Source of the DNA: Trichuris trichiura
Taxonomy: Eukaryota; Nematoda; Enoplea; Trichinellida; Trichuridae
Reading direction: 5' to 3'
Assembly (NCBI GenBank): GCA_037903355.1
Contig: JBAJFE010000026.1
Location: 7,254,001-7,318,000 of the forward strand
Length of the DNA: 64,000 nt
Position 1 is the first letter of the stretch. Every line of letters begins with the position of its first letter. Below the pieces are notes generated by a model, which did no database searches, was not told the DNA's origin, and worked only from the letters and a program-made list of their open reading frames with translations. A program made the translations under genes and the position numbers. This document shows, piece by piece, positions 37,701 to 48,429 of the stretch.

Positions 37701-40700
37701 CATACTTGCTTTAAACGTCCGACTAAGCAAAACTGTTTAATACTTTGTTCCTTGTAGTTTGCTTTGATTAGATGCCGAAAGCGCGAATGTTTTTAAGAAC
37801 GATAGAAACCTTACGTTTTTTTAAAAATAAATTTGCAGAGCCCGGCTAGTCGCTTACTACCGAATTGTTAATGGCTCCTTTTGGGGCTAGCAATGCTTGC
37901 GCGCAAGAAACGGGCTTTCGTTTTAGGCTTTTCCTATTTCAACTATCTTATCGTCTATCATGACAAACAGGTTTGGTTTTTAATGTCATTACGCATTCAT
38001 GAAATTATATGAGAAAGGTAAATCTGTTTTGCGCGGTTCAGCTTTTGATTGAACAAAGCGCGCTAGGCAGTTGTCGCTTATTTGAAACTTTCTACGTTAA
38101 TCCAATAATCCCGCCTGAAGCTAAGGTATGCGTGAAAACTGTCAGTTTCAAGCCTCCAACCCTCTGACAAGTGGCAGTGTTGACACATTCCGACGATACG
38201 ATTCTTTGTTTCCATTATTTTTTCTTATTTTTTGTTATCTTCTACGTAGTGACGTCACTTTGTTGTTTAGGGAAATTTTTACGCTACCAACTGCTGCCTG
38301 TTGTCGGATCAAAAATAAATGTGGCATACCGCTTTGGGTGGCTATGCAAAATTACGGAGCCAAAGTAGCTGACGATAAATGGGTTTGTGCTAAACCTGAA
38401 GAAAATGTTCTTCTGTCCGTATGTTAAATCAATAATTTGTCAGGTGGATCACCGCGTTTGAATATCTCTGTTCTTTTTGCAGTACTCTGTCGATTACTTT
38501 GAAAAAGAAGATGTTTTCCATGAGCTTAACCTCAAAGCGTCGCCGCATGCCGAACCGCTCAAAGTATGCACTAAACGAGTAGGATCCTATTGCAAGCCAT
38601 TGGCGGTCCCCTGTGTCGTCCAATCCGGTGGAACGCAGTCAATGAAAACTACATTAATTGTTCCAATTAAATGCGCAGTTTTCGTGGAAGGAGCCAGCTT
38701 GCATTCAGTCGTCATTTCTCCTGCTCTGCAATTGCATAACTGCCTGCCTTTTAATATAACTGTTCACTTCACCCCTGCGGATGGAATTTTACTGGGTAGG
38801 CGTACAGCCGTGCTTTGTTCGTCTTATTTGGGAACCTCCTTTTCCGTACAGATCCAATGGATGTTTCCGTTAGGCAACAGGCGACATACAGTGTGCCTCT
38901 TCAGCATTGGCGTTCGACAATTTCCATTGCAGTTGGTGGCAAGTCCCAGTATTCGTGTCCAATCGACTGGCAACTTATTGCCGAAGCGAATCCAAGTCGA
39001 TGCATTGCCGAGTGTCGGCCTATGCGGTCGGGTAAATCCATAATGTGAGCAGCCCTGCTTTTTGCAGCAGTTGCTAAACCGCTTTTGCTTAGGGTTTCTG
39101 TTGCTGTAACTAGAACATCATTCAAAGGAGAATGGCTGTACCGTGATCCAATGCTTTTCGAGCACACGATTACTTTTTTGCCTGTGGCATTGTTTGTCAA
39201 TATGCTACCTTACCACGCAATAGTCCAGTGCCAATGCAACGGAAGGACCTATTCCATAACTGTTCCGTCGGGCCGTTCATCACCACTATTGTCGGTAGGT
39301 TTCAAGCTCGTCGAGGGACAGCAACAGATTGCTTCATTTGCATTCAACAGAGCCTTTAACATGATAATGTCTCTGCGTGGGTTGTAGAAGCTAGTTGTTA
39401 TCTTGCTGAAGTATAAATTCCTTTTGCGCGTATATTTTTAGGTAACCGGTGCTGGTATAGTAAGCGTTTTCATAACTGTGGGCAAATTTAAATCATTGAG
39501 GCCCTTCCTCGTGAATCTACAGCCTACTGAAGCAAAGTTAACATTTGCCGTTCCCCTGATCGACCGTCTGCAAAGATTGCTTCACGTAAATGTTCACACT
39601 AGCGTATCGGCTCTCGGTTGTTTTGAAGTACAGTTGTGTTTTATTGGGGCGGTTTTTTTAACCATAAATGTTTAGATTGAACTTAGAGGCCATTTTGTAT
39701 TTATCAATCGAACCAACTTGGCGATAATTATAAAGCAACTTGGCGTTGACAAGGAAGCTGCAGGGCAGACGGATGCTTACGAAGAAAGAGCTCATGAAGA
39801 ACCATTGTTGTTTTCGTTTTCTGACCTCGAAGCACCTCAAAGGTAGGAACGCCTATGTAAAGTTTTTTAAAAATGAATATCATTAGCATGTGCCTACAGA
39901 TCAGACATTTTTTTGAATCATTCCTTCTCTCTGCCAAATACTGAATTTTGCCGTAGGTGTTGTATGCGAATTGGGCTACGATTCGGCAACGTTCAGGAGG
40001 CGCCTTGGAGCGACCACTTTCCTCTAGTAAAGGGTATTGCGTTTCGTGACTTACCAGTCGTGCTGCAGGATAGCACTGTCAAGTATATACACTAATGACA
40101 GCAATATTGTTTACATGAAATGTTCCTACAGAGTTTATCACATTGGCATAAACATCGAAGCTATGAAAGGTCCTTGCAGGGGCTGTCTTTTGATCATCTT
40201 CACCTGCCGTTATTTGCTAGTGAATGAATCCGTATATGACATATTTGTACGCCAGTCAACAAAGGTGAATATGCGTTGTATTGCTTAATTAGGCTCATAA
40301 CATTTTGCCTATTGTTGCAGGATACAGATTCGATTTTGCAAGTGTCTCCGCATGGCAGTTCCATGTGGCATCTGCCTTTTCCTAATCTACCTCCTTTAAT
40401 GTCGATCAAGTTGGAAGAGTTTACCTACTGGACAGAGGAGTTTTTGGTAGATCGCTTGACCTCCTTCACTTTGTATTTAAGGTAGATGCTCTTTTTTCTT
40501 GCAGCGTCGTAATGTTATCACTTTGGTTTTTTAGGGGGGACAACTGCACCGCTCACTTTCTGTTAGTGGAGATCGTTTTGGACGGAGCGATGTACCGCGT
40601 CAAGTTTTCCGGAGCTGACCACTTGCCGCCTCCAATAACCTTGCTTAACACGTCCGACGTACCGGTCACTTTCTATCAGAAGGGGTGCTCAGCTGATCAT

Positions 40701-43700
40701 CTGCGCAGTACCTTGGTTCCGCACGAATTTGGTGCGAATCCCGAATTTCTTTCCCGTCCCTGTTCACCGCGCCGGCTATTTCAGCTTGTTACAACTGGGA
40801 TAGTTGGCTGAGGGAGAAGCAGTTGGTACTTTCCGTTTTTGACGAAGTCTCCTTATGCTTTACGTTGACGACGGAAAATTGCATGCACGATTTTCTCTAC
40901 AGAAAGCAATTCTACATTATGTTCGAGACGAAAGATAGGTAGAACGATTTGGCAAAATATTTAACTCGTATTCCACGCAACAGTTCATTCTTGCAGCTCC
41001 AGCAGAGCAATGGTGATGGAAGCTGCGGAAAGCGGTTTTATTTTCCTCACAATTATGGTAATTTCCATGTTATAACTATTGCCTCTTTTGGGTTTGTCGA
41101 TATGACTTTAGCACGCCGTTTATGCTAAAGTTGCTATGTTTTCAAGGCAGCGATAAGTCCCTGACTTTTTATGTAAATTTTCTGGGATATTCTTTAAAGA
41201 CAAGTATTTATATCCCATTTTTTTAATCTCTAAGCTGAAATATTCCTACTTTACCAAGCTGCGTATTTGATTCAAGTACAAGAGCAATCTTTATAAAATT
41301 GAATTTTTAGTTAATTTATTCTTTGTTGCTACAGTACATTCGTACTGGCTTCTATTGTGACCAGTTGGTTTCTCCTGAAGGCGACTTAAAAAGCCTTAGC
41401 CTTAGCGCTTACGGTTTTCAGAACTCAGACTGCGCTAATCAGCTCTGGGAAGCAACTACCGATGGCTTGCTGGTTAATGTGGGGCAGACTCACGTCTTAC
41501 GAAATTCGGGCATTTCTAACGACTTGGTTGTACTCGACATCGACAGGAAAGGTAAAGATCAGTCAGAACCATTCTTGTGCGTTCGTAGGGCGGAACACTC
41601 TAGAAGCGAAACGCAATGTTGGATGTTTTGTACCGAAGACGTAAGTGCTTTAGCTTTACTTTTTATGTTTACTTGCCTTGCGTTCATTAAAGCATTTTTT
41701 TTCTAAGTACAACTTTTGTTAGCGGTAAAGTTTTGTGCAGAGTCTTCATCCAAGCCTAAAGCTTTATGAGTATGTCGTTTTGATCATAAACCCGTTAAGA
41801 CAACTTTTTTAATGACTTCAGAGCCTTCGGATGGAAGCCAGTTGAACTAAGGCAACATTAAGCGTCTTGAATGCGAAACAAATAGTGACGACGAATAATA
41901 AGAGGAATGACCTGAAATAAATAATATGAATAAATTAAGTGGAACTGATGCTCAATTCTGAGGCAAGGCTTAAAGGGATGTGTTGGCAGTAGCGAAGAGT
42001 GTACCATCTTTGGTATCCCGCGCAAAATTTTCACTCAATGCTAAGAGGATGTCCCCAACCTAGAACGATGGGCCGGCCAGGAAAACAGCGTTAATAAAGT
42101 TATCCACAGGTTCGGCCATCTTTCCCAAGTAAGGAAATTCGTCGGGCGGCGCAACTACCAGTTTGTTAATGAAAACATTAGACATCGACTTTAGATTTGT
42201 TCATCCCGATAAACAGCTTCCCGTTGTACGTAGAATATAAGCCATTCGGATACCATTGCGTTAGGCCTTTTAATAGACGCACACATAAAAAATCGTAGTG
42301 TTATTTGACTATAAGTTAATGCCGTTAAAGTATTGCGGAAATACTGGCCAATGCGAGGTTGGGACAACGCGCTGATGTCGTATTTCTTCCTAGTATTAAG
42401 TACATATTGTTTCTGGAATGAATTTAGCAGGAACTTCAATGCTTCGCATCCCATTCGTGGCGGTTAGTCCAACTATATGTTTTTAGAGCAAGCTGCGGTT
42501 AGTGTCGTCAAAAAATGATGTTGCCTCCGTTTGTTCCATGGAATATTTGTCTCCAGTTTTTCTCGGCTCTAAATCGCTAGATTTCATGAACAATGTTATG
42601 GTATATCAGTTGCAAACAAGGCCCGGCTCCGGTACTTTGCAAGTTGTCGTCACGGCGGACGGTCCAACGCGTCAAGTGGCTATTTATGACTTCGAAATGA
42701 TCGGCGCTTCAAAGAAGTCTTCAAAGAAGAAAAAGAAGAAGGAGAAGAAGAAGGATACTGATCAGTCGGAAGAGGTTGACAAAGAAAACTTCCTGGAATA
42801 TCATCAAGCGCGCCTAATGACAATGTCTCGCGGAATTCTTTCTTGTTGCTTTCACATTCCAAACATTGGCGTATCCATTGTGAACGAATTGAATGAAGAA
42901 TTGATATACTTCCGTTTGGACGACGTTGCATTGAACTTCCTTAGAACGGAGAGACTGAACAAGCTTGATATGGAAGTTTTCGGGATTCAGGTGCATCGAT
43001 TGACCTTTTCGTCAGTGCCCAGTTTTAAAACGTTGTTTAGGGTGACAATCAATTGCAAGATGCTAATTCGTGGCAGTTCCTTAAAGTTCATCCCGAACTT
43101 CCGGAAGGCGAAAAGAAGTTCCAGCCGGCATTGGCATTGCAAGTTCATTGGAGAATTTTGGCTGATTTGTTCGACCTTCAGGTTTTGCTCGGACGCAACG
43201 GTTGTTCCCGCGTTGCGTTGGAACTCTTGTTTTTCAGCGTTTAGTCATCAAGCTGGATCGAACGGTTTTACAGTTGGAGGAGAATCTTCTATGGAAGTTG
43301 TTCAATTTGTTTGATTTGAATAGATGGTCCAGTGCACGTTACAAGTCCAAACTGAGGGCTCACTCGGCTACTGAAAGAAAATCAAATAGACTGTTTTATG
43401 TTGGCATGCTTTGCGTTAGCATAAAAAAGTTGTTCTTGTCCGTTGTGACATCTTCTTTGCTTCCGAAACAGTTGCTTCGAATCAAACGTGAACACAACTT
43501 TCCTTTGATCTGCTTTCAAAATGCACCTGTGGATATTGTACCCTTCAGACAGATGGAATGTCTCCAGTCGATCAAATTTTTTGCTACCGCCATCAATCGA
43601 CATTTTTCTCGTATGTTTCCATTTCCTTTATGTCTGCTTCGCTACGTTTAATGTTAGCCGCCGCTTTTAGTTTTTTCTTCTGTTCACTCTTTTCTAGAGA

Positions 43701-44871
43701 TGCTTCGCAATCAGGCGATGAAAATTTTGGGTAGCGTCGACTTCTTAGGCAATCCTGTGGGCCTATTTCGCGAGCTCAGCGGAGGCATTCACGAGTTGGT
43801 TGTCGAAGGGAATCTTTCGGGTTTCATATACGGCTTATGGCATGGGCTATCAAATTCTGCCGCCCGATTCACCAGCGCTCTTGCGGAAGGCGTTGGAATA
43901 ATTTCAATGGACAATAGCAACGATGAGTACCGTTCACGCTTGACTTGTAATTCACCCCAAAGCGCTGTTGAACATCTTGTTGCTGGCATGAGAGATTTTG
44001 GCGCTGGCCTATTCGGTGGAATGACGTCTCTCGTCTCAAACGCTGTGGATGGTGCGTTGGATTATGGCGTTCAGGTATGCCATGATTTTATCCACTAATT
44101 TTGTCCCGACGCTTTCTTTGTCGCAACAACTGTTCAGATTTCTAATAGGCATTTTTCTAACACCAAATTTGCTTTCTGCGAAACAACAAACCAAATTTGT
44201 TCTTTTGCTAATGCGCTAATAAACAATTCTCTATTTTCTTTAGGGATTAGTGAGCGGAATTGCTCGTGGTCTTGTCGGTACAGTTACTAAGCCTGTGCAG
44301 GGAATTTTGTCTTTGGCCAGCGGAGCAGCTACAGCAGCTAAAGAAGCAGTATCCAAAAATGCCCCTTTGCAAGCTTTCTTCTCGTCGAAGCGTTTGCGTC
44401 CTTCGCGACCTATGGTTAACTTCAATCTCACTGTCTCTAAGTACGATCGTACGTTGGTAGAAGTCGCTGCGCAATTGTTCAAAGATAAAATGAGCGAAAA
44501 CAGTTTCGAAAAGCAGTATGCGTTGATTCACTTTTATCCATCCTTTTCCTGTTTTGTTTTGCAGGGTTTTAGCGGTGCTACGTCTGAACGAAGTCGACGA
44601 GACTGTTGTTCTATTTACGGCGTGCCCGCGACGTTTCTACGTACTTAAATGTCAAAGTGGTACCACAACAGTGGTAGCCAATAATTCGTACAGCGCCTTA
44701 CGCAGTTGCAAGCTACTATTTGAAATTGTTGGCAATAAGGAAAAAGTCTATGTTGCTATTGTTTTCAATATCACGGATGTCGAAGTGCATCAACTGAAAA
44801 TTGAATGCTTTAATGAAGACATTGCAAGAACGGTTTGTGAACGCCGTTTAAAAACTGCTCGAAATGTTTAA
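18196..44871 (+). CDS. vps-13D: VPS13D-like bridge-type lipid-transfer protein (whole gene)
   Basis: VPS13 proteins form long grooved rods that move lipids between organelle membranes; VPS13D acts at ER-mitochondria and peroxisome contacts. The gene starts with a chorein domain (LGEFINISDDQIRLLE, NVPLKRTALRRFKLPVLV). It continues with PREWWKFA followed by an Arg-rich helix, then a YNPNFDAWEPLVE block, beta-rich SHR-BD repeats, a Trp/Cys-bearing segment where VPS13D has a ricin-like domain, and the VPS13_C domain (GSVDFLGNPVGLFRELSGG, LVGTVTKPVQG). GLSNSAARFTSALAEGVG and EHLVAGMRDFGAGLFGG fit VPS13D better than VPS13A/C. At least 18 exons were fixed with phase agreement. About 10 kb in the middle is intron or unresolved, so total length is unknown (VPS13D is near 4,400 residues). 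A UBA domain was not seen. Expression as a single transcript is inferred from domain order. Confidence 0.85.
22749..24170 (+). CDS. vps-13D: VPS13D-like gene, possible exons following the N-terminal block
   Basis: After an intron with a TTAGGC-type repeat (about 23000-23110), a frame near 23612-23690 reads FLSVSELEHLFDAPIDKLHF and looks coding. A further frame from an AG at about 23873 reads RKLLLNAFDIFEVTFDCVLT and stays open to a GTACGT donor near 24163. Exact borders between these two pieces could not be settled because three frames each hold short plausible stretches. They are placed in this gene by strand and position only. Confidence 0.4.
24574..24668. repeat. Inverted repeat (hairpin) with about 28-base arms
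   Basis: The left arm at 24574-24602 contains CTACGGAATGCAAGTC and the right arm at 24642-24668 contains GACTTGCATTCCGTA. The arms pair almost perfectly, including the CTGCTTTTT/AAAAAAGCAG extensions. The loop is about 39 bases and itself AT-palindromic. This is likely a foldback or miniature element remnant in the intron. No transposon termini were identified. Confidence 0.6.
27979..28837 (-). CDS. Unidentified small gene nested in the VPS13D-like intron, opposite strand
   Basis: A 149-codon frame runs from ATG 28837 to 28388 and contains a hydrophobic helix (MRGTTLFLLIVFAQAVQGVV) followed by a charged helical region (SNLEDFLSQLRGEALL, LRLSLNVHSLQRLCADLE). A second open segment starts after a TTAG acceptor near 28175 with RGVRDKACWMNFSTSQEMIK and ends at 27979 with a basic tail. 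A phase-0 donor ATG|GTCGCG near 28432 would join them through an intron of about 260 bases. An upstream exon ending in CACTAG|GTAAGT near 29070 is possible. If translation starts at the MRG methionine, the helix would be a signal peptide. I do not recognise the family. Confidence 0.4.
32634..32686. repeat. TTA/ATT trinucleotide microsatellite
   Basis: A near-continuous ATT run is interrupted by a CTTTTTTC segment. It lies within the large intron. Confidence 0.85.
32801..32847. repeat. Two-copy tandem duplication of a 20-21 base unit
   Basis: ACTTTAAGCGTGTGATTTTG is followed immediately by the same unit with one extra T. It is a recent small duplication within intronic sequence. Confidence 0.85.
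34265..41640 (+). CDS. vps-13D: VPS13D-like gene, middle and SHR-BD region exons
   Basis: Secure or near-secure exons include 34265-34376, one starting at 34438, 35044 onward, 35660-35811, 35860 onward and 41335-41640. Typical VPS13 segments occur in order. GNVTLIVPENAVSSNVLIAK, at about 35085, matches the 'vvIPqs..s.n..vadfG' strand. YNPNFDAWEPLVEEME (about 37275-37323) matches the 'YN..l..WEPLiE' mark. LRQLLQWYERWPQYWE follows at about 37530. ALQLHNCLPFNITVHF (about 38730) and VNMLPYHAIVQC (about 39200) are the repeated 'l.N.LPy.l' strands of SHR-BD. The exon 41335-41640 (GFYCDQLVSPEGDLKSLSLS, NQLWEATTDGLLV, TQCWMFC) lies where VPS13D has a ricin-type beta-trefoil; that domain assignment is inferred. 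Most introns are 50-60 bases. Confidence 0.75.
42487..44871 (+). CDS. vps-13D: VPS13D-like gene, C-terminal exons (VPS13_C domain)
   Basis: All seven junctions agree in phase: 42487-42990, 43041-43181, 43238-43610, 43698-44074, 44244-44515 and 44565-44871, following 41335-41640. ADGPTRQVAIYDF and IPNIGVSIVNELNEELIYF are the family's 'DGPtr.l.i.Df' and 'iGiSlvn..p.Elly' strands. GDNQLQ is the '.vDNQL' mark. The VPS13_C domain follows with LGSVDFLGNPVGLFRELSGG, GLSNSAARFTSALAEGVG, VSGIARGLVGTVTKPVQGIL and a C-terminal PH-like beta region. These helices are thought to anchor the protein on lipid droplets or mitochondria. A Lys/Glu-rich insertion (about 42710-42780) interrupts the SHR-adjacent region. 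The last codon is Val and the stop is TAA at 44869. Confidence 0.88.
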
Positions 44872-45239
44872 TCGTTACTTTCAGTTGCTACGGTTGCTTG
44901 AGCAAGGTAGACGCTTAAGCGCCAGCCTGACAGGTGCTCTACAAGACGAGGTGGAATCGCCCTGTGTTTGCTCGGAAAATAATGTTGAACCATTCGCGTA
45001 TCGAATTCATGAATGAACAACACTTTTGAAGCTTGTAGCACTTTTAAAACACAATACAATGTTTTCAGGGCAACCCTTTTGACATCTGCCTTTTGCCTCC
45101 ACAATTTCGTGGACGATAGCTTCGCCTTTTCCCAATCCAGCGGGTAGTACGCGTTTACTACGATCGTTGTATAGAAAAATTTTTCTTCCGCGTCACCTCG
45201 TTGTAAAATACATCCAGTGCCACAATATTCCTTTACGTG
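44868..45239 (-). CDS. C-terminal exons of an unidentified gene convergent with the VPS13D-like gene
   Basis: Two exons join in phase: 45239-45197 (HVKEYCGTGCILQR) and 45157-44868, separated by a 39-base GTGACG...GTAG intron. The product continues NAYYPLDWEKAKLSSTKLWR, then a helical Lys/Val-rich region, RMVQHYFPSKHRAIPPRLVE and a short tail ending in TAA. Composition and the long open frame look genuinely coding. Further 5' exons may lie at 45.5-45.6 kb (frame with GVPAVFRIHEVKAYREEKF) and 45687-45912 (frame ending KICFPR before a GTAATT donor). I do not recognise the family. The stop overlaps that of the VPS13D-like gene. Confidence 0.45.
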   Translation of the reverse strand, partial: HVKEYCGTGCILQRGDAEEKFFYTTIVVNAYYPLDWEKAKLSSTKLWRQKADVKRVALKTLYCVLKVLQASKVLFIHEFDTRMVQHYFPSKHRAIPPRLVEHLSGWRLSVYLAQATVATESND

Positions 45240-47670
45240 CTGTACTAATTACCGCAGAGCATCAGTGTCCAACCCTGATCGATTCGTTTCACAAACCTTC
45301 AATGGAAGAGAAGCAGGTTTATATTCAGGAAATAAAATGCAATCAAGGCTTATTCTAAACAGCAGATTTGTATACTGTAAACAATGCGCAGTGCGTAATA
45401 ATGTGATTCAAATCAGAAAGAAGTCATAATGTCAAGTTCTGTAACTTTGAGATAGCCCTCATATCAGTGGCTCCAGAAAGGCGAGGTTGTCTCTTCTGTC
45501 TCAACTTTCTAAACGCTTGGGAAACTTCTCTTCTCTGTAAGCTTTCACTTCATGAATCCGAAAGACTGCGGGAACTCCTCTCCTTCCGTGTATAGGCTTT
45601 ATTCAACAGTACCTCTGGTTCACGTTTACAAACGTTTTAGTCAGTTACGTACATTGAAGTCCCGTTTGGTTATTGCTTCGTAAATTACCGAGGAAAGCAT
45701 ATCTTGAACACATGTAATTTTTTTAAAACCAAAGTACGCACCACCAAGATTGGTGAACAACCATTTTTAACATTTTCTATCAGTTGAGAGATAGTCAAGC
45801 TGCGTAGACTCATACAGAAAGAATATGCTACAGTTGAAAACGGTTTTAAAGCGCAAACGTGTTCTTCTACAGCATACAAGGATTGCGTTTGCCAGGATTC
45901 GTTTAGCGTCAAGTTCTTCCAATTTATTCTTTCTTGTTATATTCCACCTTCCTCCTTTTTAAACGTTTTTTCTGGGTACCCTAGAATAGCAACTATTGCG
46001 AAACTACCAATAGTAAAAGTGCCAGAGAGAGTAGATGAACGTTTCCAATTAACGGACTATTTTTCAAGTTGGTTCATTTGCATTATAGAACATTAGGCCA
46101 TGTAAGAAACCTTCCGTGACTACAGTAGAAGCTTAACCTGCACGTCAGATAACTGTATACCTCTTTCATCCTGAACCAGAACTTGCATACGTGTCTCTCG
46201 CTTGCTCTGCCTGTCCACATCTGTGAATTATTAGAACTGTTCATGTGTGCGCAGCCTGATTACGGGTTGCGCAAAAGACAGTTCTAAGGTCACAGAGTCA
46301 GCACGAGACCCATGTCGGGTAAGTTGTTTTATCCACTTGAACCAATAACTTTTTATGAAGTTACTCAACAACGAGTTTCCAGTAGTCGACCTCGTATGCC
46401 TCGTTAACATCTTATTCTTTCTCACTACCCCAGTCCTGAGTTAGAGCTTCACAGAAGACCTGTACTTTCCACCAGTAGAATCTTACTTCTTTTTAGAGAA
46501 GAATGCATGAGACGTTGTCCGTCACGCACCCACTAGTCATGCTGTAACTTTACCCGCCATCCTGTTCACGTAAACATGAATGAAAGTACGGACTTTATTT
46601 TTAAGGTTACCCAGTCTGAAGATTGACTTTAGCGACAGGTGCTAGGTTTCATAATGTTAGTTACGCCTTTCTAGTGCTTCAGTTAGTGGGAAGTAAAAGT
46701 AAAAGCTGCTTTAAGCATGCAGCATTGAATAAATAAAGGGTTAGAGACTGCCCTTGTTCCATCGTCACCGCCAACGGCTGGTTTCGTTATCACGTTGGCA
46801 ACGGTGTAAGGTTAGTTTGAAGAGCTCTGCTTATTCACTGGTGGACGACTAAAAGCGCTTTTGCAGTAACTTCGCATAGGCTCAGTCACTGATAAACACA
46901 GGACGTTCCAACGGCCGTTCTTGGAGAAACAGAACCTGCATTTTTTTAAATGTTACAGTATGACTAGGGTTGACGTAGCGATCAAGGTGCAGGGTTACTT
47001 TTCGTGGACGTTCTTTCAGACCAGTGAAGTTGATCTATTTCCCTTTCCTCCCATCAAGTCTGTTGTTGCTAATTGGCTTAACAGATGTGCGTTTTTTTGC
47101 CGAGCTCCTTTTGCCGCCCAGCGATGTGATTCACCGAAGGGATGTTAATAATAATATTGTTACTATTAATATTACTAATAGCAGCCTTTCTTTCTCTTCT
47201 TTTCGCAGTGAAGGTAGCCTTTCCCAGGATAATGCTTAATGCTCAAAAAAAATTTAACAAAAAGTTTTGAACATGAAGCGTTGTTCTGAGAACGCGCTCT
47301 TTTACCGCAAGAAGGAAAGAATAAAATTTATCCAATAGCCATTATCAATAGAGAACTGAAAATTAATTTATTCTTTCCGCTTTTCTTGTAAAATACTTGT
47401 TATTTGCCCATTTCAAAAAGATCTTTTGCAGCAATCATCCACCATCGCCTCCGGTCAACTCACGGAAGAGCGTCTGGGTGGAAATTGCTCATCCATCGGC
47501 TACGTTTCTACAGTGGGATGTGTACTTGATTTGAACGTGAAAGATATGGACCAGAACGATATGGAATTGGGCCCAATGGCGTGCATTCCAGCTGGGTGAA
47601 TGTCAGCCGTGCCCCGACCAAAACGCCGGACTTTTGGTCGTGGACAAACTCGCGCTAATGCCTGTTCGTA
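45240..47670. other. Mostly unresolved stretch, possible upstream exons on the minus strand
   Basis: Minus-strand frames at about 45500-45600 and 45687-45912 could be earlier exons of the gene ending at 44868; the latter ends at a good GTAATT donor. From about 46.0 to 47.4 kb no exon is supported. A segment near 46240-46300 resembles 6640-6700. A plus-strand frame from an acceptor near 47432 is too short to interpret. Confidence 0.3.
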
Positions 47671-47671
47671 A

Positions 47672-47953
47672 AACGGACTCATTGGCAAGAGAAAAAGCCC
47701 TGGTGAGCCCGGCTATACAGGGCTCGTAAACCAGGGCAATAGCTGTTTTGCCAATGCAGTCCTGCAGGCATTGGCGAACACCTGGCAAATGAAATCATAT
47801 TTTGCAAAAGATATTTGCCTTAAAGATATGAACAAAAAGAGTGCGGGAAGGCCGCAAATGAAGTTCATTTGCGCATTTGCTTCCTTCCTGAAAGAAATGT
47901 GGACCGGAAAGAAGACTTCGAATACAAGCGAAATAGTGAAGAAATCGGTCTAA
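47672..47953 (+). CDS. Orphan exon with ubiquitin-specific protease cysteine box (USP30-like)
   Basis: The open frame reads PGEPGYTGLVNQGNSCFANA followed by VLQALANTW. This is the USP family catalytic-cysteine box, canonically GLxNLGNTCFMNSxLQ; Cys is encoded at 47744-47746. The preceding basic stretch (GLIGKRKSPG) and the short spacing resemble USP30, a mitochondrial outer-membrane deubiquitinase whose box follows a basic linker closely. After the box comes a helical region (FICAFASFLKEMW) matching the following 'L..LL.al' helix. The expected next blocks (QDAHE, zinc ribbon, histidine box) were not found downstream, where transposon and tandem-repeat sequence begins. This is therefore either the first catalytic exon of a gene with a long intron or a truncated fragment. 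The frame opens after TAA at 47669 and closes at 47951. Confidence 0.6.
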   Translation, partial: NGLIGKRKSPGEPGYTGLVNQGNSCFANAVLQALANTWQMKSYFAKDICLKDMNKKSAGRPQMKFICAFASFLKEMWTGKKTSNTSEIVKKSV

Positions 47954-48429
47954 CGAAGATGTATAGAAGATTATTCGAAACTTTCCAATCATCACTGGTT
48001 CTATCTTTATTAACAAGTCGAATGATATGTTCCGTTCCTTTGTTGTGGAAAACTGCGACCCTTTATGAAGCGTTCCATCTTTGAATAAAATGGTAAACTT
48101 GTCAGGCGCTGCTACTTGCGAGTAATATTTTAAACAATCGATCACGGCATATTTTTTAACCCGATAAAGTGGAGTCGATCCGTCGAACAAATTGAGGTGG
48201 TCAGCATAGGGGGGCTATGGATATAAGCAGCTCGGCTGAATAGATTAGCATCTGTATGCGTTTTATTCTGTTGCACAGCATCTATTGGAGATCTTTTAAA
48301 CAGTGAGGTGCATAAGAATAACGTCATTGTAAAATCATGCATAAGCTTTTTGGGGTTACAATGCTTGCTGGAAAAGGTGTCAATTCTAGTCTGGTGCTTC
48401 TTCCTACTACAAACATAAGCGGTAAGGGC

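Noticed and set aside
47795..48190. A 131-codon minus-strand frame near the USP-like exon
   Set aside because: It overlaps the plus-strand USP exon and shows no family motif. It looks protein-like in places, but there is no splice or homology support.
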